NCBI GenBank assembly: GCA_043769275.1
Contig: JAYVJM010000022.1
Span: 1-43,020 of the forward strand
Length of the DNA stretch: 43,020 nucleotides
Source: JAYVJM01 sp043769275
Lineage (GTDB): Bacteria > Pseudomonadota > Gammaproteobacteria > Pseudomonadales > UBA7239
Direction of reading: 5' to 3'
Below the pieces are notes generated by a model that worked only from the letters and a program-made list of their open reading frames with translations, did not search any database and had not been told where the DNA came from. Below are positions 9,464 through 18,893 of the stretch, in pieces; position 1 is the stretch's first letter; each line of letters opens with the position of its first letter. The translations under genes and the position numbers were made by a program.

Positions 9464-9544
9464 ACATACCCATTCGGGAGGTTGTTTTTAAGCAGACCCT
9501 AAACATCAGTGGTCATCACGCAGGTTCAGCCGCAGCGCGCAGTA

Positions 9545-11710
9545 TTAAGACAACTGGGCAATATCGGCCACCTGCAAAAACAGCGCTTGTAATTTCTTTA
9601 ACAAAGCCAGCCGGTTATTGCGCAACGGCTCATCGTCGACCATCACCATTACTTGCTCGAAAAAAGCATCCACCGGCGCACGCAAACTGGCCAAAGCCGT
9701 GAGTGTATCTATGTAATTGCGGGCGGCAAACAGTGGGGCGACATCTGCCTCTTTTTGCCTCAGTTCGGCATCCAAGGCTTTTTCGGCTGGCTCAAATAAC
9801 AGTGCGGGGTTGATGGCAGCGTTTTGCGCGCCAGCGGCGGATTTCGCCAATAAATTCGACACGCGTTTATTCGCCGCCGCCAATGCCGCCGCTTCCGGCA
9901 ATTGCCTAAACGCATGTACTGCTTGCACCCGCCGGTGAATATCCAGTGGGGCTGTCAACTCTTTAATCAGCACGGCATTAAATGTTTCGTTCGCAATGCC
10001 TTTTTCTTGGCAGATACCGCGTAAACGATTCAGCATATAGCCCAACAGAGGGTCGCCGTCTGACTTGAGCGTCAGTGACGCGAATACCTGAGCATTGTCA
10101 TTCTTGTACTCATAACGCGCATCATTCAGCAACTCTAGCAAATCTAAATTGTATTCACCCTCAATTAGAATATTTAAAACAGCAATACTCGCACGGCGCA
10201 AAGCAAACGGGTCTTTGGAGCCGCTGGGAATCTGGCTGATGATGCCAAAAACACCCACCAAAGTATCCAGCCGGTCGGCCAGCGCCTGTGCTGTGCCAGT
10301 TAGCGTTTTCGGCAGCGCATCACCAGCGAATCTCGGCAGGTATTGCTCACGCAGCGCATCCACTACTTCTTTCGGCTCGTCGTCGTGAGCGGCGCAATAA
10401 CTGCCGGCAATGCCCTGCATACTGGCAAACTCCAGCACCATGTCGGAAAGCAAATCGGCTTTGCTCAAGTGTCCGGCGCGCCTTGCCCATCTGAGTTCGT
10501 TTATAGGAATATCATACGGGGCGTTTGCTGAGTTTGGGCTGTTTTTGATTTTTATAACAATCGCCATCGCCAGCTTCGCCAGCCGCTCGGTTTTATCAAA
10601 CAACGTACCAAGCCCCGCCTGAAACACCACGTTTTTCAATTTTTCGCGGCGTTTAATCAGGGGCGTTTTTAAATCATTTTCGTAGAAAAATTTAGCATCG
10701 CTCAAACGCGGGCGAATCACGCGCTCATTGCCCGCAATCACCTGCGCAGGGTCTGTGCTGTTGATATTGGCAATGGTGATGAAGTACGGCAGCAATTTGT
10801 TGTGGCTGTCCAGCAGATGAAAATATTTCTGATGTTCGCTCATCGAGGCAATCAACGCTTCGTGCGGCACAGTGAGAAACGCTTCATCAAATTTGCCCAC
10901 CAATGCCACTGGCCATTCCACCAGCGCGGTCACTTCATCGAGCAAGTCAGGCGGAATGGCTGCATAGACGGCATCTCCTCCCAAATCGGCAGCGAGTTTT
11001 TTCGCTTGCGCCTCAATGCGTTCACGCCGCACTTTGAAGCAGGCTACGACCTTATGCTCTAGCAGCAGTTTTTGATAATCCGCCGGTTGTGGGATGCTGA
11101 TGTCAACATCGGCATGAAAACGGTGGCCGCGTGTGATACGCCCCGCACGCTGGCCGAGAATCTCGCAGTCGATCACGTCCTTGCCGTACAACATCACCAC
11201 GCTATGCACAGGCCGCACAAATTCTGAGCGGTGCGAACCCCAGCGCATACGTTTGGGAATGGGCAATTCCGCCAGCGCTTTTTCAACAATCGCAGGCAGT
11301 AATTCAACCGCAGTGCGGCCTTTTTCAGTGGCACGAAATACCAGCCGCTCGCCTTTGTCGGAGGGCGCGCGCGCAAGCTCCTCTACCGTAACTCCGTTGC
11401 TACGGGCAAAGCCGCTGGCCGCGGGTGAGGGCTGGCCGTCGGACGTAAAGGCTTGGGCGACAAATGGCCCTTGTTTTTCGACCAAACGATCGGCCTGTCT
11501 GCTGCCCAGTTTTATGACATGCACAGCCAAACGACGCGGCGTAGCAAATATCCGCATCGCATCAGGTTTATAGGCCAGTCCGGCGTTATCCAGCTCGCGC
11601 TTAATCGTGGCGGCAAAACTTTTCAGCAATTCTTTTAACGCTTTGGGCGGCAGTTCTTCGGTGCGAATCTCCACCAAAAAATCATCTGCTGGAACGTTAT
11701 TTGCGCTCAT
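9545..11710 (-). CDS. glyS: Glycyl-tRNA synthetase beta subunit
   Basis: The beta subunit of the bacterial alpha2-beta2 glycyl-tRNA synthetase, which provides tRNA binding. It has 721 residues, as usual for the family. The N-terminus FLVEIRTEELPPKALKELL is the family signature. Other recognisable stretches are KRMRWGSHRSEFVRPVHSVV and MSEHQKYFHLLD, and the C-terminus has an anticodon-binding (DALR-like) region ending VMVMVDDEPLRNNRLALLKKLQ. The ATG overlaps the stop of glyQ by four bases (ATGA), so the two subunits are translationally coupled. No frame damage is seen. Confidence 0.97.
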   Translation of the reverse strand: MSANNVPADDFLVEIRTEELPPKALKELLKSFAATIKRELDNAGLAYKPDAMRIFATPRRLAVHVIKLGSRQADRLVEKQGPFVAQAFTSDGQPSPAASGFARSNGVTVEELARAPSDKGERLVFRATEKGRTAVELLPAIVEKALAELPIPKRMRWGSHRSEFVRPVHSVVMLYGKDVIDCEILGQRAGRITRGHRFHADVDISIPQPADYQKLLLEHKVVACFKVRRERIEAQAKKLAADLGGDAVYAAIPPDLLDEVTALVEWPVALVGKFDEAFLTVPHEALIASMSEHQKYFHLLDSHNKLLPYFITIANINSTDPAQVIAGNERVIRPRLSDAKFFYENDLKTPLIKRREKLKNVVFQAGLGTLFDKTERLAKLAMAIVIKIKNSPNSANAPYDIPINELRWARRAGHLSKADLLSDMVLEFASMQGIAGSYCAAHDDEPKEVVDALREQYLPRFAGDALPKTLTGTAQALADRLDTLVGVFGIISQIPSGSKDPFALRRASIAVLNILIEGEYNLDLLELLNDARYEYKNDNAQVFASLTLKSDGDPLLGYMLNRLRGICQEKGIANETFNAVLIKELTAPLDIHRRVQAVHAFRQLPEAAALAAANKRVSNLLAKSAAGAQNAAINPALLFEPAEKALDAELRQKEADVAPLFAARNYIDTLTALASLRAPVDAFFEQVMVMVDDEPLRNNRLALLKKLQALFLQVADIAQLS

Positions 11711-12690
11711 TGTGCTGCTCCTTTTTTCTGAGCATTGGCTCTCTCTTGCTGTGTTGCGAGTGCCAGTGCTTCATCGCGCAAAGTCGGTTCCGCCAACGGA
11801 AAACCCAGCGCTAAACGACTCTCGAAATAACTTTGCGCCACTGCCCGCGCCAGCGCACGCACGCGCAACAAATAGCGTTGGCGCTCGGTGACGGAAACCG
11901 CGTGACGTGCGTCCAGCAAATTAAAAATATGCGAGGTTTTCATCACCATTTCGTAAGCGGGAAGCGGCAGCGCTTTAGCCATCAAGCGCGTGGATTCACT
12001 TTCGTATTTATCAAAGCTGATCTGTAAAAAATCCACATCCGCTTCTTCAAAATTAAAGGCCGACATTTCTTTTTCATTTTGCAAAAACACATCGCCGTAA
12101 GTGACTTTTTTGCCATCGGGCTCGACGGTCCACGTCAAGTCAAAAATGGAATCTACGCCCTGTAAATACATGGCGATGCGCTCCAGCCCGTAAGTGATCT
12201 CGCCGGTCACTGGAAAACACGCCAAGCCGCCCACTTGCTGAAAATAGGTGAACTGCGTCACTTCCATGCCGTTGAGCCACACCTCCCAACCTAGCCCCCA
12301 CGCGCCGAGGGTGGGTGATTCCCAGTTGTCTTCCACAAAACGAATATCGTGGACTGTGGGGTCGATGCCGAGTTCAATTAGAGAATTTAAATACAGTTGC
12401 TGGATGTTGTCGGGCGAGGGCTTCAACACCACCTGAAACTGATAGTAGTGTTGCAAACGGTTGGGGTTTTCACCGTAGCGGCCATCGGTTGGGCGGCGAC
12501 AGGGCTGCACATAGGCGGCGTTCCATGTTTCAGGGCCGATGGCGCGTAAAAACGTGGCGGGATGAAAGGTGCCTGCACCTACTTCCATATCCAACGGCTG
12601 CAAAATAACGCAGCCTTGGCGCGCCCAGTATTGTTGCAGGGCGAAAATCAGACCCTGAAAGGTCAAAACATCAGCGGCTTGCGCGGTCAC
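11707..12690 (-). CDS. glyQ: Glycyl-tRNA synthetase alpha subunit
   Basis: The catalytic alpha subunit, which forms glycyl-adenylate in the cytoplasm. It has 327 residues. TFQGLIFALQQYWARQGCVILQPLDMEVGAGTFHPATFLRAIGPE is the highly conserved N-terminal class II core, followed by AYVQPCRRPTDGRYGENPNRLQHYYQFQV. The start is GTG at 12688-12690, preceded by AGGA at a good distance; no better ATG exists downstream. glyS follows with a four-base overlap. The operon is glyQ-glyS, with priA about 160 bases further downstream on the same strand. Confidence 0.97.
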   Translation of the reverse strand: MTAQAADVLTFQGLIFALQQYWARQGCVILQPLDMEVGAGTFHPATFLRAIGPETWNAAYVQPCRRPTDGRYGENPNRLQHYYQFQVVLKPSPDNIQQLYLNSLIELGIDPTVHDIRFVEDNWESPTLGAWGLGWEVWLNGMEVTQFTYFQQVGGLACFPVTGEITYGLERIAMYLQGVDSIFDLTWTVEPDGKKVTYGDVFLQNEKEMSAFNFEEADVDFLQISFDKYESESTRLMAKALPLPAYEMVMKTSHIFNLLDARHAVSVTERQRYLLRVRALARAVAQSYFESRLALGFPLAEPTLRDEALALATQQERANAQKKGAAQ

Positions 12691-12770
12691 GGCGGAGTCC
12701 TATTTGCAAAAGAAAGAAGATGGAAAAGGCGCGGCATTATAGGGCTTAAGGACACCACCAAAAAATAGCC

Positions 12771-12796
12771 AAAAAAAAGCCCCTGCAAGCAGGGGC
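12771..12796 (-). terminator. Intrinsic terminator of the cold-shock gene
   Basis: Read on the minus strand, GCCCCTGC pairs with GCAGGGGC across a tight loop and is followed by eight T. It lies about 45 bases after the cold-shock stop codon and before glyQ. Confidence 0.9.
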
Positions 12797-12840
12797 GATT
12801 TAGTGCAGAGCCTGTTAACAGACCCTGCGTGTACAAGTAA

Positions 12841-13050
12841 TCAGACTACTTGTACATTGTCAGCTTGCAGACCTTTTTGGCCTTGGCTTACGTTAAAAGA
12901 AACGCGCTGACCCTCAGCCAGTGTTTTGAAGCCAGGGCTAACAATGGCGCTGAAATGTACGAATACATCTTTGCCGTTATCCTGTTCCAAGAAACCGAAG
13001 CCTTTGCTTTCGTTAAACCACTTTACTTTACCGGTACATTGTGTAGACAT
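12841..13050 (-). CDS. CspA-family cold-shock protein
   Basis: A 69-residue single-strand nucleic-acid-binding OB-fold protein. The RNP1-like motif KGFGFLEQ and RNP2-like motif VFVHFSAI are both present, and the protein begins MSTQCTGKVKWFNESKGFGF. The frame is open further upstream, but the ATG at 13050 matches the family start and has GGGGGAA at the correct spacing (revcomp of TTCCCCC). A strong intrinsic terminator follows. The gene is divergent from an RhlE-type RNA helicase, a functional partner in RNA remodelling. CspA, CspE or CspD-type regulation cannot be told from sequence alone. Confidence 0.95.
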   Translation of the reverse strand: MSTQCTGKVKWFNESKGFGFLEQDNGKDVFVHFSAIVSPGFKTLAEGQRVSFNVSQGQKGLQADNVQVV

Positions 13051-13440
13051 GTATTTCCCCCAAGCGCAATGCTTAGATAATATTGACGATGCTCGCGAAA
13101 CGCTTGCAGTGTATCTAAAAAGGCAGGCACTATTCATTGGGAAGAAACAAGGAGGGAGACTACAAGAGTATCTATCGAAGTTCTGATCACAAATAAGAGC
13201 ACTGTGTCTTTTCAGCACATGCAGTATAGGTACGGCATCCGGAAAGTAAAGGGATAATGCAGTTTTTTTATGGAAGTTCTGTTAGAATCAGCCCGTGGTC
13301 TTTATTCCAATCGCCTTGGCCACCCGTTTCGGTTTACCTTTTTCAACTTCCTGCCTGGATTGGCACCTACAAAATGCGACGCAGCCCTGCGTCGGTGGTG
13401 ACAGACGGAAGTGTTTTCATGCTTTCCGCATTGGAGTTTT
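13051..13440. promoter_or_regulatory. Divergent intergenic region and rhlE leader
   Basis: A 390-base region holding the promoters of csp (minus) and rhlE (plus). On the plus strand TGTTAGAAT at 13280-13288 looks like an extended -10, giving an rhlE leader of about 150 bases. That leader contains an inverted repeat GACGCAG/CTGCGTC at 13378-13393 and a second weaker stem CGGAA/TTCCG just before the ribosome site GGAG. A long structured leader fits a cold- or autoregulated RNA helicase, but this is inference. Confidence 0.5.
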
Positions 13441-15069
13441 ATGTCTTTTTCATCCTTTGGTTTGGCTGATGCCATTCTGCGTGCTATTAAAGAGCGCGGT
13501 TATAACGAACCAACCCCCATCCAGAGACAAGCTATTCCTGCCATTTTATCTGGCGGCGATCTACTCGCTGGCGCGCAAACCGGCACGGGCAAAACAGCCG
13601 CCTTTACCCTGCCTATCCTGCATCTGTTAACGCAAAACCCTCCCGCTGTCTCCAGTCGTGTCAAAATTCGCGTGCTAATACTCACGCCAACGCGTGAGCT
13701 GGCCGCGCAGGTGCAAGAGAGTGTGGCGACGTATGGTGCGCACTTGCCCCTCAAGTCGATGGTGCTGTTTGGCGGCGTTGGTATCAATCCGCAAATTAAG
13801 CAGTTACAGGGTGCCATTGATGTGCTGGTGGCGACCCCAGGGCGTTTGCTCGACCATGTGCAGCAGCGTACCGTTGATTTATCGGGCATTGAAATTTTGG
13901 TGTTGGACGAAGCCGATCGTATGCTTGACATGGGCTTTATCCACGATATTCGTCGCCTCTTAAAACTGTTGCCGCAGCAACGTCAAAACTTGCTGTTTTC
14001 CGCCACCTTTGCAGATGAGATCAAGGCACTGGCCGACACGCTGCTCGATAACCCAGCGCTAATTGAAGTGGCTCGGCGCAACGCGGCAGCGGATACGGTC
14101 GAGCAGCGCGTGTACATGGTCGACCGCGAGCGCAAGCGCGAACTGTTGACGCAATTGATCCAGGAGCATAACTGGCATCAGGTGCTGGTATTTACGCGCA
14201 CCAAACACGGCGCGAACCGCTTGGCCGAGCAGTTCGATAAGAGCGGCATTACGGCGATGGCGATTCATGGCAACAAAAGCCAGGGCGCACGCACGAAAGC
14301 GCTTAGCGAATTTAAGGCCGGTAAGCTGCAGGTGTTGGTCGCCACGGACATCGCTGCACGCGGCATTGATATCAGCGAGTTACCGCATGTGGTTAATTTC
14401 GAGCTGCCCAATGTGCCAGAAGATTATGTGCACCGTATAGGTCGCACCGGCCGTGCTGGCTCGGAAGGTGAGGCCATTTCTTTGGTGTGCGTGGATGAGC
14501 ACAAACTGTTGCTCGATATTGAGCGCGTACTTAAGCGCAAGTTGGAACGCCAGATTGTGCCTGGTTTTGAGCCGGATCCCAGTGTCCGCGCAGAGCCTAT
14601 TCCAAATGGCCGCCAAGGCCAGCGCCAACCGGCACGGGGCCAGCGCCCTGCGCAAGATCAAAGACAAGGCCAAGGCCAAAGCCAAAGGTCGCCCCAAGGT
14701 CAGCGTTCGTCTCAAGATCAAAGACCCAGCAGAGAAGCTGGGGGGCAGGCACCCCAGCACAGTCCTCGCACGTCGGCCAATCCTCGTCGCCCATCTCACG
14801 ATGCGGCTCGTCCGGCATCAAGCCTTGAGCACGTCCGGCCTATGCCTATGGGCAACAGTGTTAACGGTGTTGATAACAGCAGGCCTCGTCGCAGCGGTGG
14901 GCAGCCCATGAGTAATGAGAACCGTATGCCGTTTGAAATCGTGCGTTCATCACGACCAGGCGGTGCGCGCGGTTATTCCCCGCATGATGCATCCTCACGT
15001 GGCAACAGAACCGGCGCGCCTACTGGCAGATCGCCGCGCCCACCTGCCGGCGGTAACCGAGGTCGTTAG
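13441..15069 (+). CDS. rhlE: DEAD-box ATP-dependent RNA helicase, RhlE type
   Basis: An RNA helicase of 542 residues. The ATG at 13441 (MSFSSFGLADAILRAI) follows TTGGAGTTTT and matches the RhlE N-terminus; the frame is open to 13411, but those residues are not family-like. Motifs in order: Q motif (GYNEPTPIQ), Walker A AQTGTGKT at 45-52, PTRELA, TPGR, DEAD in VLDEADRMLDMGF, SAT, then in lobe 2 VFTRTKHGANRLAE, ATDIAARGIDI and HRIGRTGRAG. From about residue 370 there is a low-complexity tail rich in Gln, Arg, Gly, Pro and Ser (repeats of GQRP/DQRQ), common in RhlE proteins and likely an RNA-binding disordered region. Ribosome assembly or cold adaptation is the expected role. Confidence 0.93.
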   Translation: MSFSSFGLADAILRAIKERGYNEPTPIQRQAIPAILSGGDLLAGAQTGTGKTAAFTLPILHLLTQNPPAVSSRVKIRVLILTPTRELAAQVQESVATYGAHLPLKSMVLFGGVGINPQIKQLQGAIDVLVATPGRLLDHVQQRTVDLSGIEILVLDEADRMLDMGFIHDIRRLLKLLPQQRQNLLFSATFADEIKALADTLLDNPALIEVARRNAAADTVEQRVYMVDRERKRELLTQLIQEHNWHQVLVFTRTKHGANRLAEQFDKSGITAMAIHGNKSQGARTKALSEFKAGKLQVLVATDIAARGIDISELPHVVNFELPNVPEDYVHRIGRTGRAGSEGEAISLVCVDEHKLLLDIERVLKRKLERQIVPGFEPDPSVRAEPIPNGRQGQRQPARGQRPAQDQRQGQGQSQRSPQGQRSSQDQRPSREAGGQAPQHSPRTSANPRRPSHDAARPASSLEHVRPMPMGNSVNGVDNSRPRRSGGQPMSNENRMPFEIVRSSRPGGARGYSPHDASSRGNRTGAPTGRSPRPPAGGNRGR

Positions 15070-15080
15070 GGGAGGTTTCT

Positions 15081-15160
15081 CCGTTTGCTCTGAGCTTGTC
15101 GAAAGGCATTGTGTGTGCCATCTGTGGCTCGACTCCTTCGACAAGCTCAGGGTGAACGGA
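15081..15160. repeat. Paired inverted REP-like elements, family A
   Basis: CCGTTTGCTCTGAGCTTGTC at the left and CTTCGACAAGCTCAGGGTG (then AACGGA) at the right form inverted copies around a spacer of about 30 bases. It lies 11 bases after the rhlE stop. Confidence 0.8.
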
Positions 15161-15216
15161 AATAATTCACCGCAAACGGTTGAGTTGGTAGCTGATGCTT
15201 TTTTTGTGTCTGGGTA

Positions 15217-15486
15217 TTATCTACACGCGGCAGCCTTACGATAGGTGTCTTTTGTCCATATTGTTTGCCCATCAGGCGTTTCTCCATCGGCTTTCCATTG
15301 GCCCTGCACACTCACACAAAATTGGCCAAGATTAACCAGCTCCGCTGGTTTGGCGACAGGGCGTTTGCTGCTGATCTGCATCACCTCAGGATCACTCACA
15401 ATGTAACTTGGCTTAAGTACGGTCGTACACGCGCTAACGCCTAACGCCAACACGGAAGTCGCTAGCGGCAGATAAAAGGTTTTCAT
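15217..15486 (-). CDS. Small lipoprotein of unknown function
   Basis: An 89-residue protein beginning MKTFYLPLATSVLALGVSAC, a lipoprotein signal with lipobox LGVSAC; the next residues TT predict outer-membrane sorting. The ATG at 15486 has GGAG at good spacing; an upstream frame to 15513 is not needed. The mature part contains a compact QGQWKADGETPDGQTIWTKDTYRKA segment and two further cysteines. I do not recognise a family. It lies downstream of the rsmE terminator, so it probably has its own promoter in the A-rich gap at 15487-15547. Confidence 0.75.
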   Translation of the reverse strand: MKTFYLPLATSVLALGVSACTTVLKPSYIVSDPEVMQISSKRPVAKPAELVNLGQFCVSVQGQWKADGETPDGQTIWTKDTYRKAAACR

Positions 15487-15522
15487 GCAAACTCCGGAAC
15501 AAAAAAAGAACAAAAAAAGAAC

Positions 15523-15548
15523 AAAAAAACCGGCATACAGGTGCCGGT
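15523..15548 (-). terminator. Intrinsic terminator after rsmE
   Basis: On the minus strand ACCGGCA and TGCCGGT form a seven-base stem followed by seven T. It begins directly at the rsmE stop codon. Confidence 0.88.
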
Positions 15549-16279
15549 CAGGACAAGTCGCCCCAGCGGCATTGTAAAAGACTCAGGGCAACTAATGGCG
15601 CAGTTTCTGTGCGTAGTACACGCGGCCCTAAAGTCAGCGGGCTAAAACCGGCTTGTGTCGCAGACGAAATTTCTGCTTCCGATAAACCACCTTCAGGTCC
15701 GATGAGCAAACTTACGGATACGGGCTTGTGCCGAGCGTGCGGTAACGCGTGCGCACTGCGGTGATGCAACACAAATCTCAACTCGTTTATGTCGCCGCTG
15801 GTAAAGTCGTGAACACGCTGCGGTGCATGTAAAACAGGCAGTCGTGTGCGCCCGCATTGTTCACAGGCATTGAGGATAATCTGCTGCCAGTGCTGCATTT
15901 TTTTTTGTAAACGTGCGTCATCCAGCTTCACTTCTGTGCGTTCACACCATAGCGGCGTGATGGCAGACGCGCCCAGTTCCGTGCTTTTTTGCAGCACAAA
16001 TTCCATACGTTCGCCGCGCGAAATGCCAATCGCCAAATGGATTTTTAGCGGCGATTCACGCTCGATAGTCTCTACCGACTGTATGCGGGCAACGGCTGAT
16101 TTTTTATCGAGTTGTTCAATAGCGGCAATTGCTTCAACGCCGGTGTTATTGCACAAAATAAGCGGCTGCCCGACTTTGGCGCGCAATACAACCAGCAAAT
16201 GATGGCAAGCCGCTTGCGGCAGTGTGAGCGCCGCGCCCGCTAGTAGTTCTGCCTCCACAAAAATGCGGTGTTCTCGCAT
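15548..16279 (-). CDS. rsmE: 16S rRNA (uracil-1498-N3)-methyltransferase
   Basis: Methylates U1498 of 16S rRNA using SAM. The protein has 243 residues, the normal length. The N-terminal PUA-like domain begins MREHRIFVEAEL. The C-terminal SPOUT knot motifs LLIGPEGGLSEAEI and TLGPRVLRTETAPLVALSLLQ are both intact. It starts 18 bases after ybdD on the same strand and ends in a strong terminator, so cstA-ybdD-rsmE may be one transcript. Confidence 0.95.
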   Translation of the reverse strand: MREHRIFVEAELLAGAALTLPQAACHHLLVVLRAKVGQPLILCNNTGVEAIAAIEQLDKKSAVARIQSVETIERESPLKIHLAIGISRGERMEFVLQKSTELGASAITPLWCERTEVKLDDARLQKKMQHWQQIILNACEQCGRTRLPVLHAPQRVHDFTSGDINELRFVLHHRSAHALPHARHKPVSVSLLIGPEGGLSEAEISSATQAGFSPLTLGPRVLRTETAPLVALSLLQCRWGDLS

Positions 16280-16297
16280 ACGGCTTTCTCCTTTAAT

Positions 16298-16492
16298 TCA
16301 GCACGGGCAGCGTTTTATCGCGCCATCTTTACTGGGGTAGCGCGCACGCTGGCACCGCTGAAAATATTCGACGGGTGTTAGAGGCGTGTGGTTTGGGTGC
16401 TGCGTGCGCATGTGGGATAAATACGCGTTGTAATCGCCCACGCCTACCATTAGTTGGGCAGTTTGCCGCAGGCGTGTAAAAAAATTATTCAT
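16298..16492 (-). CDS. ybdD: YbdD/YjiX-family small protein
   Basis: A 64-residue cytoplasmic protein, the usual partner of CstA-type transporters. MNNFFTRLRQTAQLMVGVGDYNAYLSHM and HPNHTPLTPVEYFQRCQRARY match the family (DUF466). The ATG at 16492 overlaps the end of cstA by eight bases, which decides the start; an open frame reaching 16669 inside cstA is a shadow. It ends GAIKRCPC, the usual cysteine-containing tail. Its role is thought to be helping the transporter, but the mechanism is unclear. Confidence 0.92.
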   Translation of the reverse strand: MNNFFTRLRQTAQLMVGVGDYNAYLSHMRTQHPNHTPLTPVEYFQRCQRARYPSKDGAIKRCPC

Positions 16493-18566
16493 GCCACAGT
16501 ACCTCTGCGTGCGTGGGCATTGTGCGCCATATGATCTCTGACTCTTGGGTGCTGACATCAGGATGCATATGTGCGTGCCACACAGCGCGCACGCCGTAAA
16601 CCACAGCAGTGAGCACAACCAGCATAAAAATCCCCGCCGTAACTGCATCAATATAATCATTGCGCACAAGCTGCTGCATTTGCGACAGGCTTTTGGCTGG
16701 CGCTAACAATTGTTGCTGCGCAATCGCGGATGAAAGCTGTTCAGCATGCGCCAAAAAGCCGATTCGAACATCCGCTGAAAACAGTTTTTGCCAGCCAGCA
16801 CACAACGTGACTATCAAAATCCACGCAGCGGGCAACGCAGTAATCCAGACAAAGCGCGTTTTTTTCATGCGCACCAAAATAACAGTGGCGAGGATTAACG
16901 CCATGCCGGCCAGCATTTGGTTGGCAATGCCAAACAGTGCCCACAGGCTGTTAATACCGCCAAATGGGTCTGTCACGCCTTGATGCAAAAACCAACCCCA
17001 TGCGCCTACCGCCAGCGCCGTGGCAAAAATATTGGCAAACCACGAGCGAGTGCCGCCTAACGCAGGTACCGCTGTTCCCAGCAGGTCTTGCAGCAGAAAG
17101 CGGCATACGCGTGTGCCTGCATCGATGGTGGTCAAAATGAATAGCGCTTCAAATAGAATCGCAAAGTGATACCAAAAAGCCATCATGGCAGAGCCGCCCA
17201 GCAGGTCGGCTAAAATTTTCGCCATGCCCATTGCAAAAGTGGGCGCGCCGCCGGTACGGGAGAGAATGGATGACTCGCCCACTTCATTTGCCATGTTGGT
17301 TAGTATCTCGGGCGTGATTAAAAAGCCCCAGCTTGAGATCGTGTGCGCTGCCTGTTCAGCGGTGGAGCCGATAATGGCGGCTGGGCTGTTCAGGGCGAAG
17401 TAAAGCCCTGGCTCCAGTACTGACGCGGCGATCAAGGCCATTATTGCCACAAAGGACTCCATTAGCATGGCACCATAGCCGATAGCGGCAATGTGTGATT
17501 CGCGCTCCAGCATTTTAGGCGTAGTGCCAGACGCGACCAAAGCATGAAAGCCGCTCACTGCACCACAGGCGATAGTAATAAACAAAAAGGGAAAGAGTGC
17601 GCCGGCAAATACAGGCCCGCTGCCGTCAACAAAAGCGGTGAGTGCCGGCATCTTCAAAGGCGGTGCGACGACAATAATGCCAACAGCGAGCACGAGAATA
17701 GTGCCAATTTTCATGAACGTAGAGAGGTAGTCACGCGGAGCGAGCAGCAGCCACACCGGCAAAACCGATGCAATGAAACCGTAGCCCATTAAACCAAAAG
17801 CCAGCGTTTCGGCTTTGAGCGAAAACAGCGGCCCCCAGTGCGGGTGTGCCGCCACGCTGTTGCCATAGGCCAGCGCCAGCATCAGCAATACAAAGCCGAT
17901 GGCGGAGACTTCCCCCACTTTGGCCGGACGCAGCCAGCGCAGATAAATGCCCATAAACAACGCAATCGGCAAGGTTGCCAGCAGCGTAAACAAACCCCAG
18001 GGGCTGCCCACAAGTGCTTTCACCACCACCATGGCCAGTACGGCCAGCAGAATCACTACGATAGCCAGTATGCCTAAGCCGCCGATAATGCCGGCGGTGT
18101 TGCCCATTTCAATGCGCATCATCTCGCCTAGCGAGCGCCCGTCGCGGCGCGTGGAGGCAAACAAAATCATGGCATCTTGCACGGCACCGGCGAATACCAC
18201 GCCAAACAAAATCCATAAGGTGCCGGGCAAATAGCCCATCTGCGCGGCTAGCACCGGCCCAACAAGAGGCCCTGCGCCGGCAATTGCCGCAAAATGATGA
18301 CCAAACAATACCCATTTGTGGGTGGGCACATAGTCGAGGCCATCGTTATGACGTTCGGCTGCGGTGAGGCGATCATCGTTTGCGCCCATCACGTGCACGC
18401 AGAGAAAGCGCGCATAAAAACGATAGGCGATGGCGTAAACACACAGCGCGGCTACCACCAACCACAATGCGCTGACCGGTTCGCCGCGCGCTAATGCGAG
18501 CATGACAAAAGCGATCACGCCAAAACAGACAACAGCAGCCCAAATTACGCATTGCTTCATAATCAT
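16485..18566 (-). CDS. cstA: Carbon starvation protein A, peptide/pyruvate transporter family
   Basis: A 693-residue inner-membrane protein with many hydrophobic helices. The CstA signature is clear: DYVPTHKWVLFGHHFAAIAGAGPLVGPVLAAQ near residue 80-110, VQDAMILFASTRRDGRSLGEM, SGFHALVASGTTPKML, and GGAPTFAMGMAKI. The family transports peptides or pyruvate, and substrate cannot be told from sequence. The start at 18566 (MIM) and the ATG two codons later are equally plausible. ybdD overlaps its end. The upstream gap is divergent to a secreted hydrolase gene. Confidence 0.94.
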   Translation of the reverse strand: MIMKQCVIWAAVVCFGVIAFVMLALARGEPVSALWLVVAALCVYAIAYRFYARFLCVHVMGANDDRLTAAERHNDGLDYVPTHKWVLFGHHFAAIAGAGPLVGPVLAAQMGYLPGTLWILFGVVFAGAVQDAMILFASTRRDGRSLGEMMRIEMGNTAGIIGGLGILAIVVILLAVLAMVVVKALVGSPWGLFTLLATLPIALFMGIYLRWLRPAKVGEVSAIGFVLLMLALAYGNSVAAHPHWGPLFSLKAETLAFGLMGYGFIASVLPVWLLLAPRDYLSTFMKIGTILVLAVGIIVVAPPLKMPALTAFVDGSGPVFAGALFPFLFITIACGAVSGFHALVASGTTPKMLERESHIAAIGYGAMLMESFVAIMALIAASVLEPGLYFALNSPAAIIGSTAEQAAHTISSWGFLITPEILTNMANEVGESSILSRTGGAPTFAMGMAKILADLLGGSAMMAFWYHFAILFEALFILTTIDAGTRVCRFLLQDLLGTAVPALGGTRSWFANIFATALAVGAWGWFLHQGVTDPFGGINSLWALFGIANQMLAGMALILATVILVRMKKTRFVWITALPAAWILIVTLCAGWQKLFSADVRIGFLAHAEQLSSAIAQQQLLAPAKSLSQMQQLVRNDYIDAVTAGIFMLVVLTAVVYGVRAVWHAHMHPDVSTQESEIIWRTMPTHAEVLWHE

Positions 18567-18893
18567 GCCCTATAGGATTTAAACGCGACGGGGAAGGGGC
18601 TCAGCACCATCGATACAACCGACGCTTGATGCTTCACCCACGAAAAAAAAAGGGGATAAGCTCACTGCATTTGCGCACGCATCGGCACGTGCGAACCCGT
18701 TGCCTCAATGGAGCTCACGCGTCAGCAGCATCGCAAACTGCAAGATAATTTATTGCTTGTCAATACATGACGGAGGAACAAAATCTGTTTTTTTTATTGT
18801 CTTTAGCTATGCCTATTTGGACATCAGCAGCGCTTTTTAGTATGTCCGCAGTTGTCAGGATGACGATCTTCTTTCTCTTCAAAGAGGTAAATC
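18567..18893. other. Divergent gap between cstA and the hydrolase gene
   Basis: A 327-base region with no gene I can support. It should hold the cstA promoter and the hydrolase promoter. A short open frame from 18767 has no family features. No convincing -35/-10 pair was identified. Confidence 0.4.
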
